From positions 107,633-171,632 of the forward strand of contig NZ_CP029643.1 of NCBI RefSeq assembly GCF_003268655.1: DNA of 64,000 nucleotides, in the 5' to 3' direction. A program made the position numbers and the translations under genes. This stretch comes from Arthrobacter dokdonellae (GTDB taxonomy: Bacteria > Actinomycetota > Actinomycetes > Actinomycetales > Micrococcaceae). Below, piece after piece: positions 7,649-16,345 of this stretch (position 1 is the first letter of the stretch; each line of letters begins with the position of its first letter). The notes beneath the pieces were generated by a model, which saw only the letters and a list, made by a program, of their open reading frames with translations, was not told where the DNA came from and searched no databases.

Positions 7649-8477
7649 CGTGGGATCGCTTTCTAGGTTTCTTGGCGGAAACAAAATCGGCACCCACGGT
7701 GGCCCTCTCACGTACGAGAGCCCCGCAGGAATTGACACCACACTAAGGGACGCAGCCATTGAGACGCGTCGCGCCGCAGTCGTCTCAATTTTGTTGGCCA
7801 TTCCGTATGCGTTCCGGCTGGTGGCGCAAGCTGATCGCCCTTGCGAGGACCGGGAAGTCGTCTGTTACCCGTGGCCAACTTGAGTGAGACAGGAAGCCTC
7901 GAACCGTAGGTGGCCAGATTAACTGAGATTCTGGCCAACAAAACTGAGATGGGATGTCCGGTCTCAATTTACTTGGCCATGCTGACCTGCGGCTTGGCCA
8001 GATAAATTGAGACGCGTCGCGCCGCAGTCGTCTCAATTTTGTTGGCCATTCCGTATGCGTTCCGGCTGGTGGCGCAAGCTGATCGCCCTTGCGAGGACCG
8101 GGAAGTCGTCTGTTACCCGTGGCCAACTTGAGTGAGACAGGAAGCCTCGAACCGTAGGTGGCCAGATTAACTGAGATTCTGGCCAACAAAACTGAGATGG
8201 GATGTCCGGTCTCAATTTACTTGGCCATGCTGACCTGCGGCTTGGCCAGATAAATTGAGACGCGTCGCGCCGCAGTCGTCTCAATTTTGTTGGCCATTCC
8301 GTATGCGTTCCGGCTGGTGGCGCAAGCTGATCGCCCTTGCGAGGACCGGGAAGTCGTCTGTTACCCGTGGCCAACTTGAGTGAGACAGGAAGCCTCGAAC
8401 CGTAGGTGGCCAGATTAACTGAGATTCTGGCCAACAAAACTGAGATGGGACATGGGACACAGCTCCGATCATATAGT

Positions 8478-8506
8478 GATATATCGTGATATATCGCTAC
8501 TTGACA
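8478..8506 (+). promoter_or_regulatory. Paired GATATATC boxes next to a TTGACA
   Basis: GATATATC occurs at 8478-8485 and again at 8488-8495, one helical turn apart, followed by TTGACA at 8501-8506. The local sequence is strongly AT-rich in a GC-rich region. The arrangement looks like an operator overlapping a -35 box, of the kind bound by small winged-helix repressors such as PadR. Downstream there is only a decayed recombinase, so the site may be orphaned. Confidence 0.35.
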
Positions 8507-8627
8507 TAATCTTTATTATCGGCGCTTAAAGTACGGGAGTAGAAGTGGCTGCGAGAACTCCCGTTCCCTGAAGAATTAAGCGTTCCCGCACGTCGCCCGC
8601 CATGCCCTAAGACGACGTGCTCGCGGC

Positions 8628-8820
8628 CTGGATCAGGGAGCGGCAACGGGAAGGCATTGCGCTGGCGAAGCAGCGCGGTGCGTACAAGGGACGAAAGAAG
8701 ACCCCTTCACCGGAGCGTGCCGCCGAACTGGGCCCGGCGCGCCGGCACCGGCGTTCCTAAGGTCCCCCGTGCCTGCGTACAGGACCAGCAGAAAGACCGG
8801 TTTCCAGTACCTGCCTCGCC
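8628..8820 (+). pseudogene. Remnant of a serine recombinase (resolvase/invertase) C-terminus
   Basis: One frame reads IRERQREGIALAKQRGAYKG then RKK-PSPERAAEL up to a stop at 8760, the hallmark linker of Pin/Tn3-type serine recombinases. After a frameshift the helix-turn-helix part continues as AGTGVPKV and, further on, a degraded SRKT-FQYL segment. The catalytic N-terminal domain is missing. It is a dead fragment, perhaps of a Tn3-family resolvase, next to the repeat array. Confidence 0.7.
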
Positions 8821-8861
8821 AGTGACGTCAGCGCATAGGTCGGGCCGTTGCGCCGGCGCGG

Positions 8862-9617
8862 TCAGTTGCGGTTGAGCTCGTTCGAGATGGCCTGGGCGGC
8901 CTTGCGCAGCATCGGGACGGCACGCCCGGCGAATGACTGGTCCACGCGGGACACCGGCCCGGAGACCGAGATGGCGGCAGGAGTAGGTGCATCGGGAACT
9001 GCCATGGCAAAGCAGCGGACTCCCAGCTCCTGCTCTTCCTCGTCAATGGAGTAGCCGCGTTCCCGGATCCTGCCCAGGTCTGCCAGGAGGGATTCGATAT
9101 CGCCGATGCTCTTGGAAGTCGGAGTGGGCATGCCGGTGCGTTGCACGATGCCGCGGACGACCTCGTCATTAAGCTGGGCCAGGATGGCTTTGCCGACGCC
9201 CGTGTCGTGAGTGTGGGCACGGCGTCCGACCTCAGTGAACATCCTCATGGAATGCCGGGAGGGAACCTGGGCTACGAAGATAACCATGTCCGAATCGAGC
9301 ACGGCCATGTTGGAGGTCTCCCCGAGCTGATCCACGAGGGATTTTAGCTGCGTCCCGGCCATGGCGCCCAACTGCTTGTTTGCTACTTCGCCGAGCCTGA
9401 TCAACCGGGGTCCCAGGGCGTAGCGGCGGTGGGGAAGCCGTCGGATGTAGCCGAGAGTGACCAGCGTACGCAGGAGACGGTGGATGGTGGGTAGCGGAAG
9501 ATCGGTCGATATGGAGAGCTGGCTGAGCGTGGCGTCGCCGCCTGCATAAGTAATCAGTTCCAACAACTCAAAAACGCGCTCAACAGACTGCACGCCTCCG
9601 GGGGATTTCTCAGCCAT
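8862..9617 (-). CDS. IclR family transcriptional regulator
   Basis: A 251-aa regulator with the IclR plan: a winged helix-turn-helix at about residues 9-68 (VQSVERVFELLELI, then LPLPTIHRLLRTLVTLGYIRR) and a ligand-binding domain from about 80 (LKSLVDQLGETSNMAVLD, AHTHDTGVGKAILAQL, GYSIDEEEQELGVRCFAMAV). It is transcribed away from the glycolate/malate synthase genes, with the carbonic-anhydrase-like gene and a 750-bp intergenic region between them. IclR proteins commonly control glyoxylate, allantoin and aromatic pathways, so it probably controls the divergent operon; the effector is unknown. Confidence 0.9.
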   Translation of the reverse strand: MAEKSPGGVQSVERVFELLELITYAGGDATLSQLSISTDLPLPTIHRLLRTLVTLGYIRRLPHRRYALGPRLIRLGEVANKQLGAMAGTQLKSLVDQLGETSNMAVLDSDMVIFVAQVPSRHSMRMFTEVGRRAHTHDTGVGKAILAQLNDEVVRGIVQRTGMPTPTSKSIGDIESLLADLGRIRERGYSIDEEEQELGVRCFAMAVPDAPTPAAISVSGPVSRVDQSFAGRAVPMLRKAAQAISNELNRN

Positions 9618-9757
9618 GAGACTGTCTCCTGCGACTCTTCAGCGGCCAGGGCATCGTTTCAGGCGCGCGTCCGCACGCCCAGATAGTGGACTGTGAGGCG
9701 CGAGAGTGCCGTAGCTGTTCAGGCAATGGCCCGCCTCCGACATGTTGGATTGGTGCA

Positions 9758-10315
9758 TCAGAGTCCATGGGCATCATGGGCTGAAGCATGAATTTTGCCG
9801 GTTGCTTCGAGATGTTGACTAGTGAGCGCCTTGTAGTTTTCGGCGTTCGCTCGGCAATGCTCGATTTCCTCAGGCGTAAGGGGCCTGCGCACTTTGGCGG
9901 GGACACCCGCAACGAGGGAACCCGCAGGAACAATAGTGCCTTCCAGCACCAATGCGTTGGCGGCTACGAGTGATCCCTTCCCAATAACTGCGCCATTGAG
10001 GACGGTGGCGTTCATGCCGATGAGCGAGCCCGCCTCCACGGTGCAGCCGTGCAGGACCGCTCCGTGACCCACGCTGACCTGGTCGCCCAGATGGGCGGGG
10101 TATCCCGGATCTGCGTGGACGACGGCTGTGTCCTGAATGTTGCTGCCGGAACCGATCGTGATGTTTTCCATGTCCGCGCGCAATACAGCACCGTAGAAGA
10201 CTCCCGACGCCTGCCCTAGGCTGACATCGCCGACCACGGTGGCGGTCGGGGCGATCCAAGTGCCGGCAGCGAGACGCGGCGTTCGGCCATTTATGGTGAT
10301 GACGTTATTGCTCAT
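9758..10315 (-). CDS. Gamma-carbonic-anhydrase-like hexapeptide protein
   Basis: A 185-aa left-handed beta-helix protein of the gamma-carbonic anhydrase/YrdA group. Hexapeptide repeats are seen throughout, and the three zinc-ligand histidines fall in NIQDTAVVHAD and VSVGHGAVLHGC. The C-terminal helix (LTPEEIEHCRANAENYKALT) is also typical. It lies 140 bp downstream of no other gene on its strand and upstream of the iclR gene in the same direction. Family members are either weak carbonic anhydrases or acyltransferase-like scaffolds; the role here, beside a glycolate module, is not clear. Confidence 0.85.
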   Translation of the reverse strand: MSNNVITINGRTPRLAAGTWIAPTATVVGDVSLGQASGVFYGAVLRADMENITIGSGSNIQDTAVVHADPGYPAHLGDQVSVGHGAVLHGCTVEAGSLIGMNATVLNGAVIGKGSLVAANALVLEGTIVPAGSLVAGVPAKVRRPLTPEEIEHCRANAENYKALTSQHLEATGKIHASAHDAHGL

Positions 10316-11064
10316 GATGGGTTCTCCAAGGGCTACAGGGTGTGGGAATAAGGCACCACCCTAGTACCTTCTGGCAGCCAGTCTTGCCGCACAGGTAGTG
10401 GAGGGGATCGATGCTAATCATTTCGTGCAGATCCACACATGTTCTATGCATCTATGGTTGTCGGATTGCTCAGTTGCGAGGAAACGAATTGACCAAATCA
10501 CACGTATTCCTCAAAGTTAGTGCATCAATTCATTCATTAAACAGCCGATGATCCAACCCAGGAGGTGCCCGTCTTGGAGCTTCGAACCGCAGGCCTCAAG
10601 GCGGCACTCGACCACAAGATATTTCTACTAGCAACCGAATTTCGCCCCCTGCGTAGGCAGACAGACCACGGGAACACGGGACGCGAGCAGAAGAACGTCG
10701 CTTCATGATCGCCGAACCCACCGCTCTGAGGCTGGATGTTGGAAGCGTCGACTGGTGGGGCCTCTGTTGAGACATGGTGACGTTGCGGCGGGAACCAGCG
10801 TAGTGAATGCTCGGAGCAGCTCCGCTCCGGCTCTGGGGACTTGCCAATCACCCGGCCTGAACAGGCTTTACAAAACCTGCGCTGAGCTACCCGCGGAACT
10901 GGCACGGATGATCTAACACCCTCGGACCTTGTCCGCATACGGAAGTAAGTCCTGATGTGCGGCCAGCGGTCCGAGTGAATGGAGCGCTGCAGTCGACGAG
11001 AGCAGCGCGGTGAGTGACCTCAGGAACTCTCTCGACCTAACTATGATTGAAAAGGAGCGACGAC
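10316..11064. other. Divergent intergenic region upstream of the glycolate module
   Basis: About 750 bp without a supported gene between the divergent carbonic-anhydrase-like and oxidase genes. A TTG-started frame at about 10574 with an AGGAGG ahead runs only some 45 codons and matches nothing I know. The region should hold promoters and the IclR site, but I could not identify a convincing operator. The ribosome site AAAAGGAG for the oxidase is at 11050-11057. Confidence 0.4.
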
Positions 11065-12546
11065 ATGTCATACCCAGCCATTGAGCGGGAGGCGGAGTTG
11101 CAAAGTTCTCCACTTGGAGTAACCGATGAACAAAGTACCGCCGGTGAGCCCATCCATGAACTCGGCGCGGTACTGCCGCCCGAAGCCCTAATCACGGATC
11201 CCACAGCCATGGGGCCGTACCAACAGGATCGCGCCTTCGATCCCAACGCTGGTATGCCGATTGCTGTCGTGCTTCCCCTGACCACCGAGCACGTCCAGGT
11301 CACAATGCAGTGGGCGGCCAAACATCGGATTCCCGTCGTGCCCAGGGGTGCCGGAACGGGTCTATCCGGAGGAGCAACCGCTGTAAGTGACGGAATAGTG
11401 TTGAGCACCGAGCGGATGCGCAGCATCAATGTGGACGCAGTCACCCGCATTGCGGTGGTCCAGCCAGGACTTCTCAACGCTGAGGTTAAGGCGGCAGCCG
11501 CTCAGGCAGGACTGTGGTACCCGCCAGACCCCGCGTCCTACGAAATCTGCACCATCGGCGGCAACGCCGCGACCAACGCCGGCGGCCTGTGCTGCGTCAA
11601 ATACGGTGTCACCTCTGACTACATCCTGGGCATGGAAGTGGTCACGGCTGACGGCCGGGTCGTACGCATTGGCGGACCGCGGCTTAAGGACGTTGCGGGA
11701 CTGTCCATGCTCAAGCTCTTTGTCGGCAGCGAGGGAACGCTGGGCATTATCACGGAACTCACTCTGCGGCTCCTGCCAGCAGCGCCTCCCGCGCGGACAG
11801 TAGTTGGATGGTTCTCCAGCAGCGGGGATGCTGCAGCCGCAATCCTTGAGGTCGCCTCGAGCATCCGCCCATCAATGCTGGAGTACATGGATGCGACGTC
11901 CATCAACGCCGTTGAAGACGTGCTGGATATGGGCTTGCACCGCCACGCGTCCGCCCTTGTCGTAGCGCGCTCTGATGATCAAAGCCCCAGTGGGGCCGAA
12001 GTCACGACCATGCTGGCAGCCTTCCAACAGCACGGCGCGTTCGAGGCATTTGAAGTCGCAGACCAACAGGAAGGTGAGCGGTTTGCCCACGCCCGGCGAA
12101 TCGCCATCCCTTCCGTCGAACGTTTGGGCACGTTGCTGCTTGAGGACGTGGGCGTAGCCATCCCCCGACTGGGAGAACTCATTCTCGGAGTAGAGAAGAT
12201 CGCTGAAGCCCGCGATGTGGTCATCGCATTCATTGCACACGCGGGTGACGGCAACACGCACCCGCTGATTGTTTTCAACCCGGACGACGCCGCCATGAAG
12301 GAGCGCGCATACCTCGCCTACGGTGAGGTAATGGACCTGGCCATAGAACTGGAAGGCACCATCACCGGCGAGCACGGCGTAGGCCGACTCAAGCGGCCCT
12401 GGCTCGTTGATCAGATCGGAGAAGACCTCCTTGAAATCTCACACAATGTAAAGCGGGCTTTGGATCCAGCAGGAATCCTCAACCCTGGAACCATTTTTGC
12501 TGCTTCAGGTACTGCCGGCCGCGCTGCGAAGAAAGGACATTCATGA
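11065..12546 (+). CDS. glcD: GlcD-like FAD-linked oxidase (glycolate/lactate type)
   Basis: A 493-aa flavoprotein of the FAD_binding_4/FAD-oxidase C family. The PP-loop [14 protein letters not shown] is at about residues 90-104, followed by [36 protein letters not shown], and in the C-terminal domain HAGDGNTHP near 391 and [13 protein letters not shown] near 435, as in glycolate oxidase GlcD and D-lactate dehydrogenases. ATG at 11065 is chosen because AAAAGGAG is 7 bp upstream. The stop overlaps the malate synthase start (ATGA). Making glyoxylate from glycolate next to malate synthase is the simplest reading. No GlcE or GlcF partner is present, so it may act alone or on another 2-hydroxy acid. 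Confidence 0.87.
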   Translation: MSYPAIEREAELQSSPLGVTDEQSTAGEPIHELGAVLPPEALITDPTAMGPYQQDRAFDPNAGMPIAVVLPLTTEHVQVTMQWAAKHRIPVVPRGAGTGLSGGATAVSDGIVLSTERMRSINVDAVTRIAVVQPGLLNAEVKAAAAQAGLWYPPDPASYEICTIGGNAATNAGGLCCVKYGVTSDYILGMEVVTADGRVVRIGGPRLKDVAGLSMLKLFVGSEGTLGIITELTLRLLPAAPPARTVVGWFSSSGDAAAAILEVASSIRPSMLEYMDATSINAVEDVLDMGLHRHASALVVARSDDQSPSGAEVTTMLAAFQQHGAFEAFEVADQQEGERFAHARRIAIPSVERLGTLLLEDVGVAIPRLGELILGVEKIAEARDVVIAFIAHAGDGNTHPLIVFNPDDAAMKERAYLAYGEVMDLAIELEGTITGEHGVGRLKRPWLVDQIGEDLLEISHNVKRALDPAGILNPGTIFAASGTAGRAAKKGHS

Positions 12547-14747
12547 TGGACCAGGAAGGACGCATCCAAAGCGGAGGGCTTTCCGTCGACGCAGCTTTGC
12601 ACTGTTTTGTCGAGCAGGAGGCACTGCCTGGCTCGGGCATCGAAGCGGCAGACTTCTGGAGTGGTCTTGAACAAATTGTTCAGGACTTGGCGCCCCGAAA
12701 CCGTGAGCTCCTCGCCCGGCGCGATGAACTCCAAGCCAAGATTGACGGCTGGCACGCACTGCACCCAGTTCCATTCGATCAACATGAGTACCAATCCTTC
12801 CTGCAGAACATCGGTTACATCCTTCCCGAACCCGAAGACGTACAAGTACACACTTTCGGAGTGGATGAGGAGATTGCCCGCGTGGCAGGACCTCAGCTGA
12901 TTGTGCCCATTTCGAACGCCCGCTATGCACTAAACGCCGCAAACGCGCGGTGGGGCTCACTTTATGACGCGGTGTACGGGACCGATGCCTTGGGCCCGGC
13001 AACGGGAGCAAAGGAATTCGATCCAGCACGCGGCAAGCTGGTGGTTTCATATGTGCGCGAGCTGTTGGACGAATTCTTTCCGCTAAACGAAGGGCGACAC
13101 GCCTATTCAGTGGGATACACCGTACGCGACGGCATCTTGACGGTGAAACTGGCTGACGGCACCTTTAGCAGCCTGATTCAGTCTGAACTGCTCGTCGGCT
13201 ACCGGGGTGAGGCCAGCTCGCCATCGGCAATTCTTCTGCGCCACCATGGACTCCACGTCGAGATCACTATCGACCCTGTCACACAGGTAGGACAGACGGA
13301 CCCGGCAGGCATCTCCGACGTGCTCCTCGAATCCGCCATTACGACGATCATGGACTTCGAGGATTCCGTTTCCGCCGTGGACGCCGAGGATAAAATCCTC
13401 TGTTACCGCAATTGGCTCGGAATCAATCGCGGCGACCTCGCAGACACCTTCACAAAGGGAGGCGAAGTGATGATTCGGCGGCTGGCAAACGATCGGCATT
13501 ACACATCTCCAAATGGCGCGGGAGAGGTAACGGTGCCGGGACGGGCACTCATCTTCGTCCGGAACGTCGGCCACCTCATGAGCACCGACGCCGTACTCGA
13601 TACCCAGGGAAATGAGATCGGCGAGGGCATCCTGGACGCCGTCCTCACCACGCTAACCGCGCTGCCCGGTCGTGACCCCTCCAACCCCATGCGAAACGGG
13701 TCCCAAGGCTCCATCTACATCGTCAAACCGAAAATGCACGGCCCAGCCGAAGTGGCTTTCACAGTGGAACTCTTCCGGCGCGTGGAGGAACTTCTCAAAC
13801 TGCCGGCGACCACGCTCAAGCTCGGCCTCATGGACGAAGAGCGGCGGACCACAGTCAACCTGAAGGCCTGTATAGAGGAAGCCAAGGAAAGACTGGTATT
13901 CATCAACACCGGTTTCCTGGACAGGTCCGGTGACGAAATACACACGTCCATGGAGGCCGGACCCTTCGTCCGCAAGGCTGACATGCGCAGTCAAGCATGG
14001 ATTTCCGCCTACGAGGATCAAAACGTCGATGTCGGCATCGAAGTGGGGCTGCCCGGCCACGGCCAGATCGGCAAAGGCATGTGGGCGATGCCGGACCTCA
14101 TGGCTGCGATGCTCGAGCAAAAGATTGCTCACCCCTTAGCCGGCGCCGCCACTGCTTGGGTCCCCTCACCCACGGCAGCGACTCTTCACGCCATCCATTA
14201 CCACCGGGTAGATGTTCCTGCCCGGCAGCAGGACATCGCCACTCAGGGCCGCCGCGGCACTCTTGAAGGACTCCTTACTCTCCCCATCGCGGCTAATCCG
14301 TCATGGTCGGCAGCCGAGCGCCAGGAAGAACTAGATAACAACATGCAGTCGCTGCTCGGATATGTCGTCCGCTGGATCGACCAAGGAGTGGGATGCTCAA
14401 AGGTGCCGGACATTCATGACGTTGCACTCATGGAGGACCGGGCCACCCTGCGCATATCAAGTCAACACATCGCCAATTGGCTCCGTCATGGAGTGGTGAG
14501 CGAGCAGGACGTGCATGAAAGCATGATGCGGATGGCCGGGGTTGTAGACGCACAGAACTCTAAGGACCCCTCGTACCGCCCTATGTCTTCCAACTTCGAG
14601 GACAGCATCGCGTTCCAGTGCGCCGCTGACCTGGTGTTCCAAGGGGCCCAACAGCCAAACGGCTACACCGAACCCCTTCTGCACAAACGACGACGTGAGC
14701 AAAAGCGCGTCACCCGCTCAGTAGCCATCCACGCGGCTAAGTCATAG
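12543..14747 (+). CDS. glcB: Malate synthase G
   Basis: A 734-aa monomeric malate synthase G, condensing glyoxylate with acetyl-CoA to malate. The length and motifs fit the G isoform: [17 protein letters not shown] near residue 270 (metal/active-site acid), [56 protein letters not shown] and the C-terminal [10 protein letters not shown]. Start ATG at 12543 overlaps the oxidase stop by 4 bp, so translation is coupled. With the GlcD-like oxidase before it and a GlcG-like gene 15 bp behind, it completes a glycolate-to-malate route like the E. coli glc operon. Confidence 0.96.
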   Translation: MMDQEGRIQSGGLSVDAALHCFVEQEALPGSGIEAADFWSGLEQIVQDLAPRNRELLARRDELQAKIDGWHALHPVPFDQHEYQSFLQNIGYILPEPEDVQVHTFGVDEEIARVAGPQLIVPISNARYALNAANARWGSLYDAVYGTDALGPATGAKEFDPARGKLVVSYVRELLDEFFPLNEGRHAYSVGYTVRDGILTVKLADGTFSSLIQSELLVGYRGEASSPSAILLRHHGLHVEITIDPVTQVGQTDPAGISDVLLESAITTIMDFEDSVSAVDAEDKILCYRNWLGINRGDLADTFTKGGEVMIRRLANDRHYTSPNGAGEVTVPGRALIFVRNVGHLMSTDAVLDTQGNEIGEGILDAVLTTLTALPGRDPSNPMRNGSQGSIYIVKPKMHGPAEVAFTVELFRRVEELLKLPATTLKLGLMDEERRTTVNLKACIEEAKERLVFINTGFLDRSGDEIHTSMEAGPFVRKADMRSQAWISAYEDQNVDVGIEVGLPGHGQIGKGMWAMPDLMAAMLEQKIAHPLAGAATAWVPSPTAATLHAIHYHRVDVPARQQDIATQGRRGTLEGLLTLPIAANPSWSAAERQEELDNNMQSLLGYVVRWIDQGVGCSKVPDIHDVALMEDRATLRISSQHIANWLRHGVVSEQDVHESMMRMAGVVDAQNSKDPSYRPMSSNFEDSIAFQCAADLVFQGAQQPNGYTEPLLHKRRREQKRVTRSVAIHAAKS

Positions 14748-14762
14748 ACCTCAAGGAACCTC

Positions 14763-15188
14763 ATGCAGAACTATGTTGAATCACTATCGGTAAGCTACGC
14801 GGCGGCCGCCCGGGCTGTTGTATTGGCCCTTGAAGAAGGGGAAAAGCGAGGTGTCCTGGTAGCAGCCACTGTTGTCGACCCGATGATGGGCCTCGTTGCT
14901 TTCGGCCGGGCGGACGGTTCTATGCCTCACAGCGTGGAGACCAGTCGACGGAAAGCCAATACGGCGGCTTCCTCTCGGAGGCCCAGCGGCTGGATGCAGG
15001 GAGACTTCGCCCTTGCCCTTCCGATGGGCACCGATAACCTCCTGACCAACATTCGTGGGGGATTCCCCTTGGTGTTCACGGGAAAGCACGTAGGTGGCCT
15101 TGGTGTCGCGGGCGGGACGCCTGACCAGGACGCCGAGATCGGCTCTGCAGTGCTGGAAGCTTTGGGCAGCACCCTAGCGGCGACCTGA
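14763..15188 (+). CDS. glcG: GlcG/HbpS-like protein
   Basis: A 141-aa protein of the GlcG/HbpS family (DUF336): LSVSYAAAARAVVLALEE start, VLVAATVVDPMMGLVAFGRA middle, RRKANTAASSR helix and GLGVAGGTPDQDAEIG end. GlcG is of uncertain function in the E. coli glycolate operon; HbpS homologues bind haem or corrinoid. It sits 15 bp after malate synthase and after an AAGGAACC ribosome site, so it is part of the glc-like operon. The symbol is by context and family. Confidence 0.8.
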   Translation: MQNYVESLSVSYAAAARAVVLALEEGEKRGVLVAATVVDPMMGLVAFGRADGSMPHSVETSRRKANTAASSRRPSGWMQGDFALALPMGTDNLLTNIRGGFPLVFTGKHVGGLGVAGGTPDQDAEIGSAVLEALGSTLAAT

Positions 15189-15461
15189 TTCTTGCTGCTA
15201 CATACCTGCCGGTTGGCACAGGAATCGCACTAGGTAATACGGGTGGCGCCGCCATAAGCGGCTCTTTAGCCACCTCTCAGCGCGTACCACGGGCCCGGCA
15301 TGGTTTCGTTTACCTGCAATCCCTGCAGTCACAATTCCTGCGGTGGGGTGTCGATGGTCACCGGGATCATCAACGATCGCAACGCATGACACCTCATCGC
15401 AGGCTCGCCAAACGACCAGTCACCTGCCCCAATCTGAGCCGCGTATATTCAGGAGTAAACG
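15189..15461. other. Intergenic region, nothing identified
   Basis: A 273-bp gap with no convincing gene, terminator or promoter. AGGAG ahead of the next gene lies near 15451. Confidence 0.3.
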
Positions 15462-15692
15462 ATGGACCTTCACCTGCAATCAAATTGGCAACGTACAGTC
15501 GGGCAGCGTGTAGAAATCTGGAATAACGGGAAGCTGGTACGCAAAGGAACTGTGGAGGTCGTCATGCCAGATGAGACGCTTCTTTGGATTTCAGCGGACG
15601 GAGCCTCGTCGCGGCAGATGATTTTCCGTTTCGACGGAAATCAGGTTTTCACACATTTCATGCCCCCGGGGGGGCCTGAGAACAATCAGTAG
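15462..15692 (+). CDS. Small beta-rich hypothetical protein
   Basis: A 76-aa frame with a good ribosome site (CAGGAGTAAACG before ATG). The sequence alternates polar and hydrophobic residues ([36 protein letters not shown]), suggesting a small all-beta fold, and ends in [10 protein letters not shown] do not recognise the family. It precedes panD by 70 bp on the same strand and may be co-transcribed. Confidence 0.6.
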   Translation: MDLHLQSNWQRTVGQRVEIWNNGKLVRKGTVEVVMPDETLLWISADGASSRQMIFRFDGNQVFTHFMPPGGPENNQ

Positions 15693-15762
15693 GAGTTCGG
15701 CAGGTCCGCAACGGGATGCGTCTTGCCGAATACCGCCGCCGAGCGAAATCCTGGAGCTTCCT

Positions 15763-16188
15763 ATGAATAGCACAATGTTCAAGTCCAAAATTCACCGGGC
15801 AACAGTCACGCACGCTGACCTGCACTATGTAGGCTCAGTTACCGTTGACCTTGACCTCCTCGATGCTGCTGACATCCTTCCCGGCGAGCTTGTGGCCATC
15901 GTGGACGTAACCAATGGCGCCCGACTGGAGACTTACACTATTGCCGGCGAACGAGGCTCGGGCGTGATCGGCATCAATGGCCCGGCCGCCCATCTGGTAC
16001 AGGAAAACGACATCGTCATCCTGATCACCTACGCCGAAATGACCACCGGGGAAGCCAAAGCCTATGAGCCCCGGGTAGTCCACGTAGATGAGAACAACAA
16101 GATGATCCAGGTTGGCAACGACCCCGTAGAGGGTCTCACGCCCGGGCTCCTGCGCCCGCCACACGCCCTTAATAACTCCGCAATCTAA
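15763..16188 (+). CDS. panD: Aspartate 1-decarboxylase precursor
   Basis: A 141-aa pyruvoyl enzyme that converts L-aspartate to beta-alanine for pantothenate. The start [20 protein letters not shown] includes Lys9 and the self-cleavage pair Gly24-Ser25 that generates the pyruvoyl group. Downstream [19 protein letters not shown] and INGPAAHL also match. Length and motifs are normal, so the gene looks functional. It is not beside panB or panC, so it is probably an accessory copy that supplies beta-alanine (or CoA precursors) in this catabolic region; that purpose is inferred. Confidence 0.95.
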   Translation: MNSTMFKSKIHRATVTHADLHYVGSVTVDLDLLDAADILPGELVAIVDVTNGARLETYTIAGERGSGVIGINGPAAHLVQENDIVILITYAEMTTGEAKAYEPRVVHVDENNKMIQVGNDPVEGLTPGLLRPPHALNNSAI

Positions 16189-16345
16189 TCGCACCGTGCG
16201 CGGCAGGACTATCCCAGCTGCGCGCACAGGCGAAACCCTTGCTAAGAGTGCGAGTGCGAGTGCGGGTGGCTGGTGCTTATGACATACGTTGCAAACAAGC
16301 GCTTATACGCTTGCCGTCCCCTCCCCCGGATTTCTGGAGGACCTT

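Larger units (their letters stand above)
6110..7757 (-). mobile_element. IS256-family insertion sequence, intact-looking
   Basis: The 1648-bp element has imperfect terminal inverted repeats: left GGTCAAGTCCCATTACGTGG against the reverse of the right end GGCTGCGTCCCTTAGTGTGG. It is flanked by an 8-bp direct repeat ATTGAGAC (6102-6109 and 7758-7765), the size expected for IS256. Removing it with one copy of the repeat restores an exact 248-bp unit of the tandem array, which fixes both boundaries. It carries a mutator-type transposase and a small second gene. Confidence 0.92.
5803..8450. repeat. Four tandem 248-bp units, unit 2 split by IS256
   Basis: Units run 5803-6050, 6051-6109 plus 7766-7954, 7955-8202 and 8203-8450; each is 248 bp and apparently identical. 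Unit 2 is interrupted by an IS256 element with its 8-bp target copy. Each unit holds six 19-bp motifs of form TGGCCA-N7-TGAGA(C/T) in mixed orientation; in unit 1 they sit at 5809, 5843, 5878, 5968, 6007 and 6028. The motif resembles repeated transposase-binding sites of IS ends. No rep gene or other protein explains the array, and the reading frames that cross it are by-products of the repetition. Confidence 0.85.

Noticed and set aside
7785..8437. Repeated 134-aa minus-strand reading frames in the 248-bp array
   Set aside because: The same peptide recurs because the DNA is tandemly repeated; no ribosome site, odd composition and frames run through the TGGCCA motifs.
5803..8450. Array as a CRISPR
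   Set aside because: Units are 248 bp and identical throughout, with no variable spacers and no cas genes.
5803..8450. Array as plasmid origin iterons
   Set aside because: No replication initiator gene in the window and the 19-bp motifs are in mixed orientation; left only as an alternative.
10537..10938. 133-aa minus-strand frame in the divergent intergenic region
   Set aside because: No ribosome site, low-complexity Ser/Arg content and no family; intergenic DNA is more likely.
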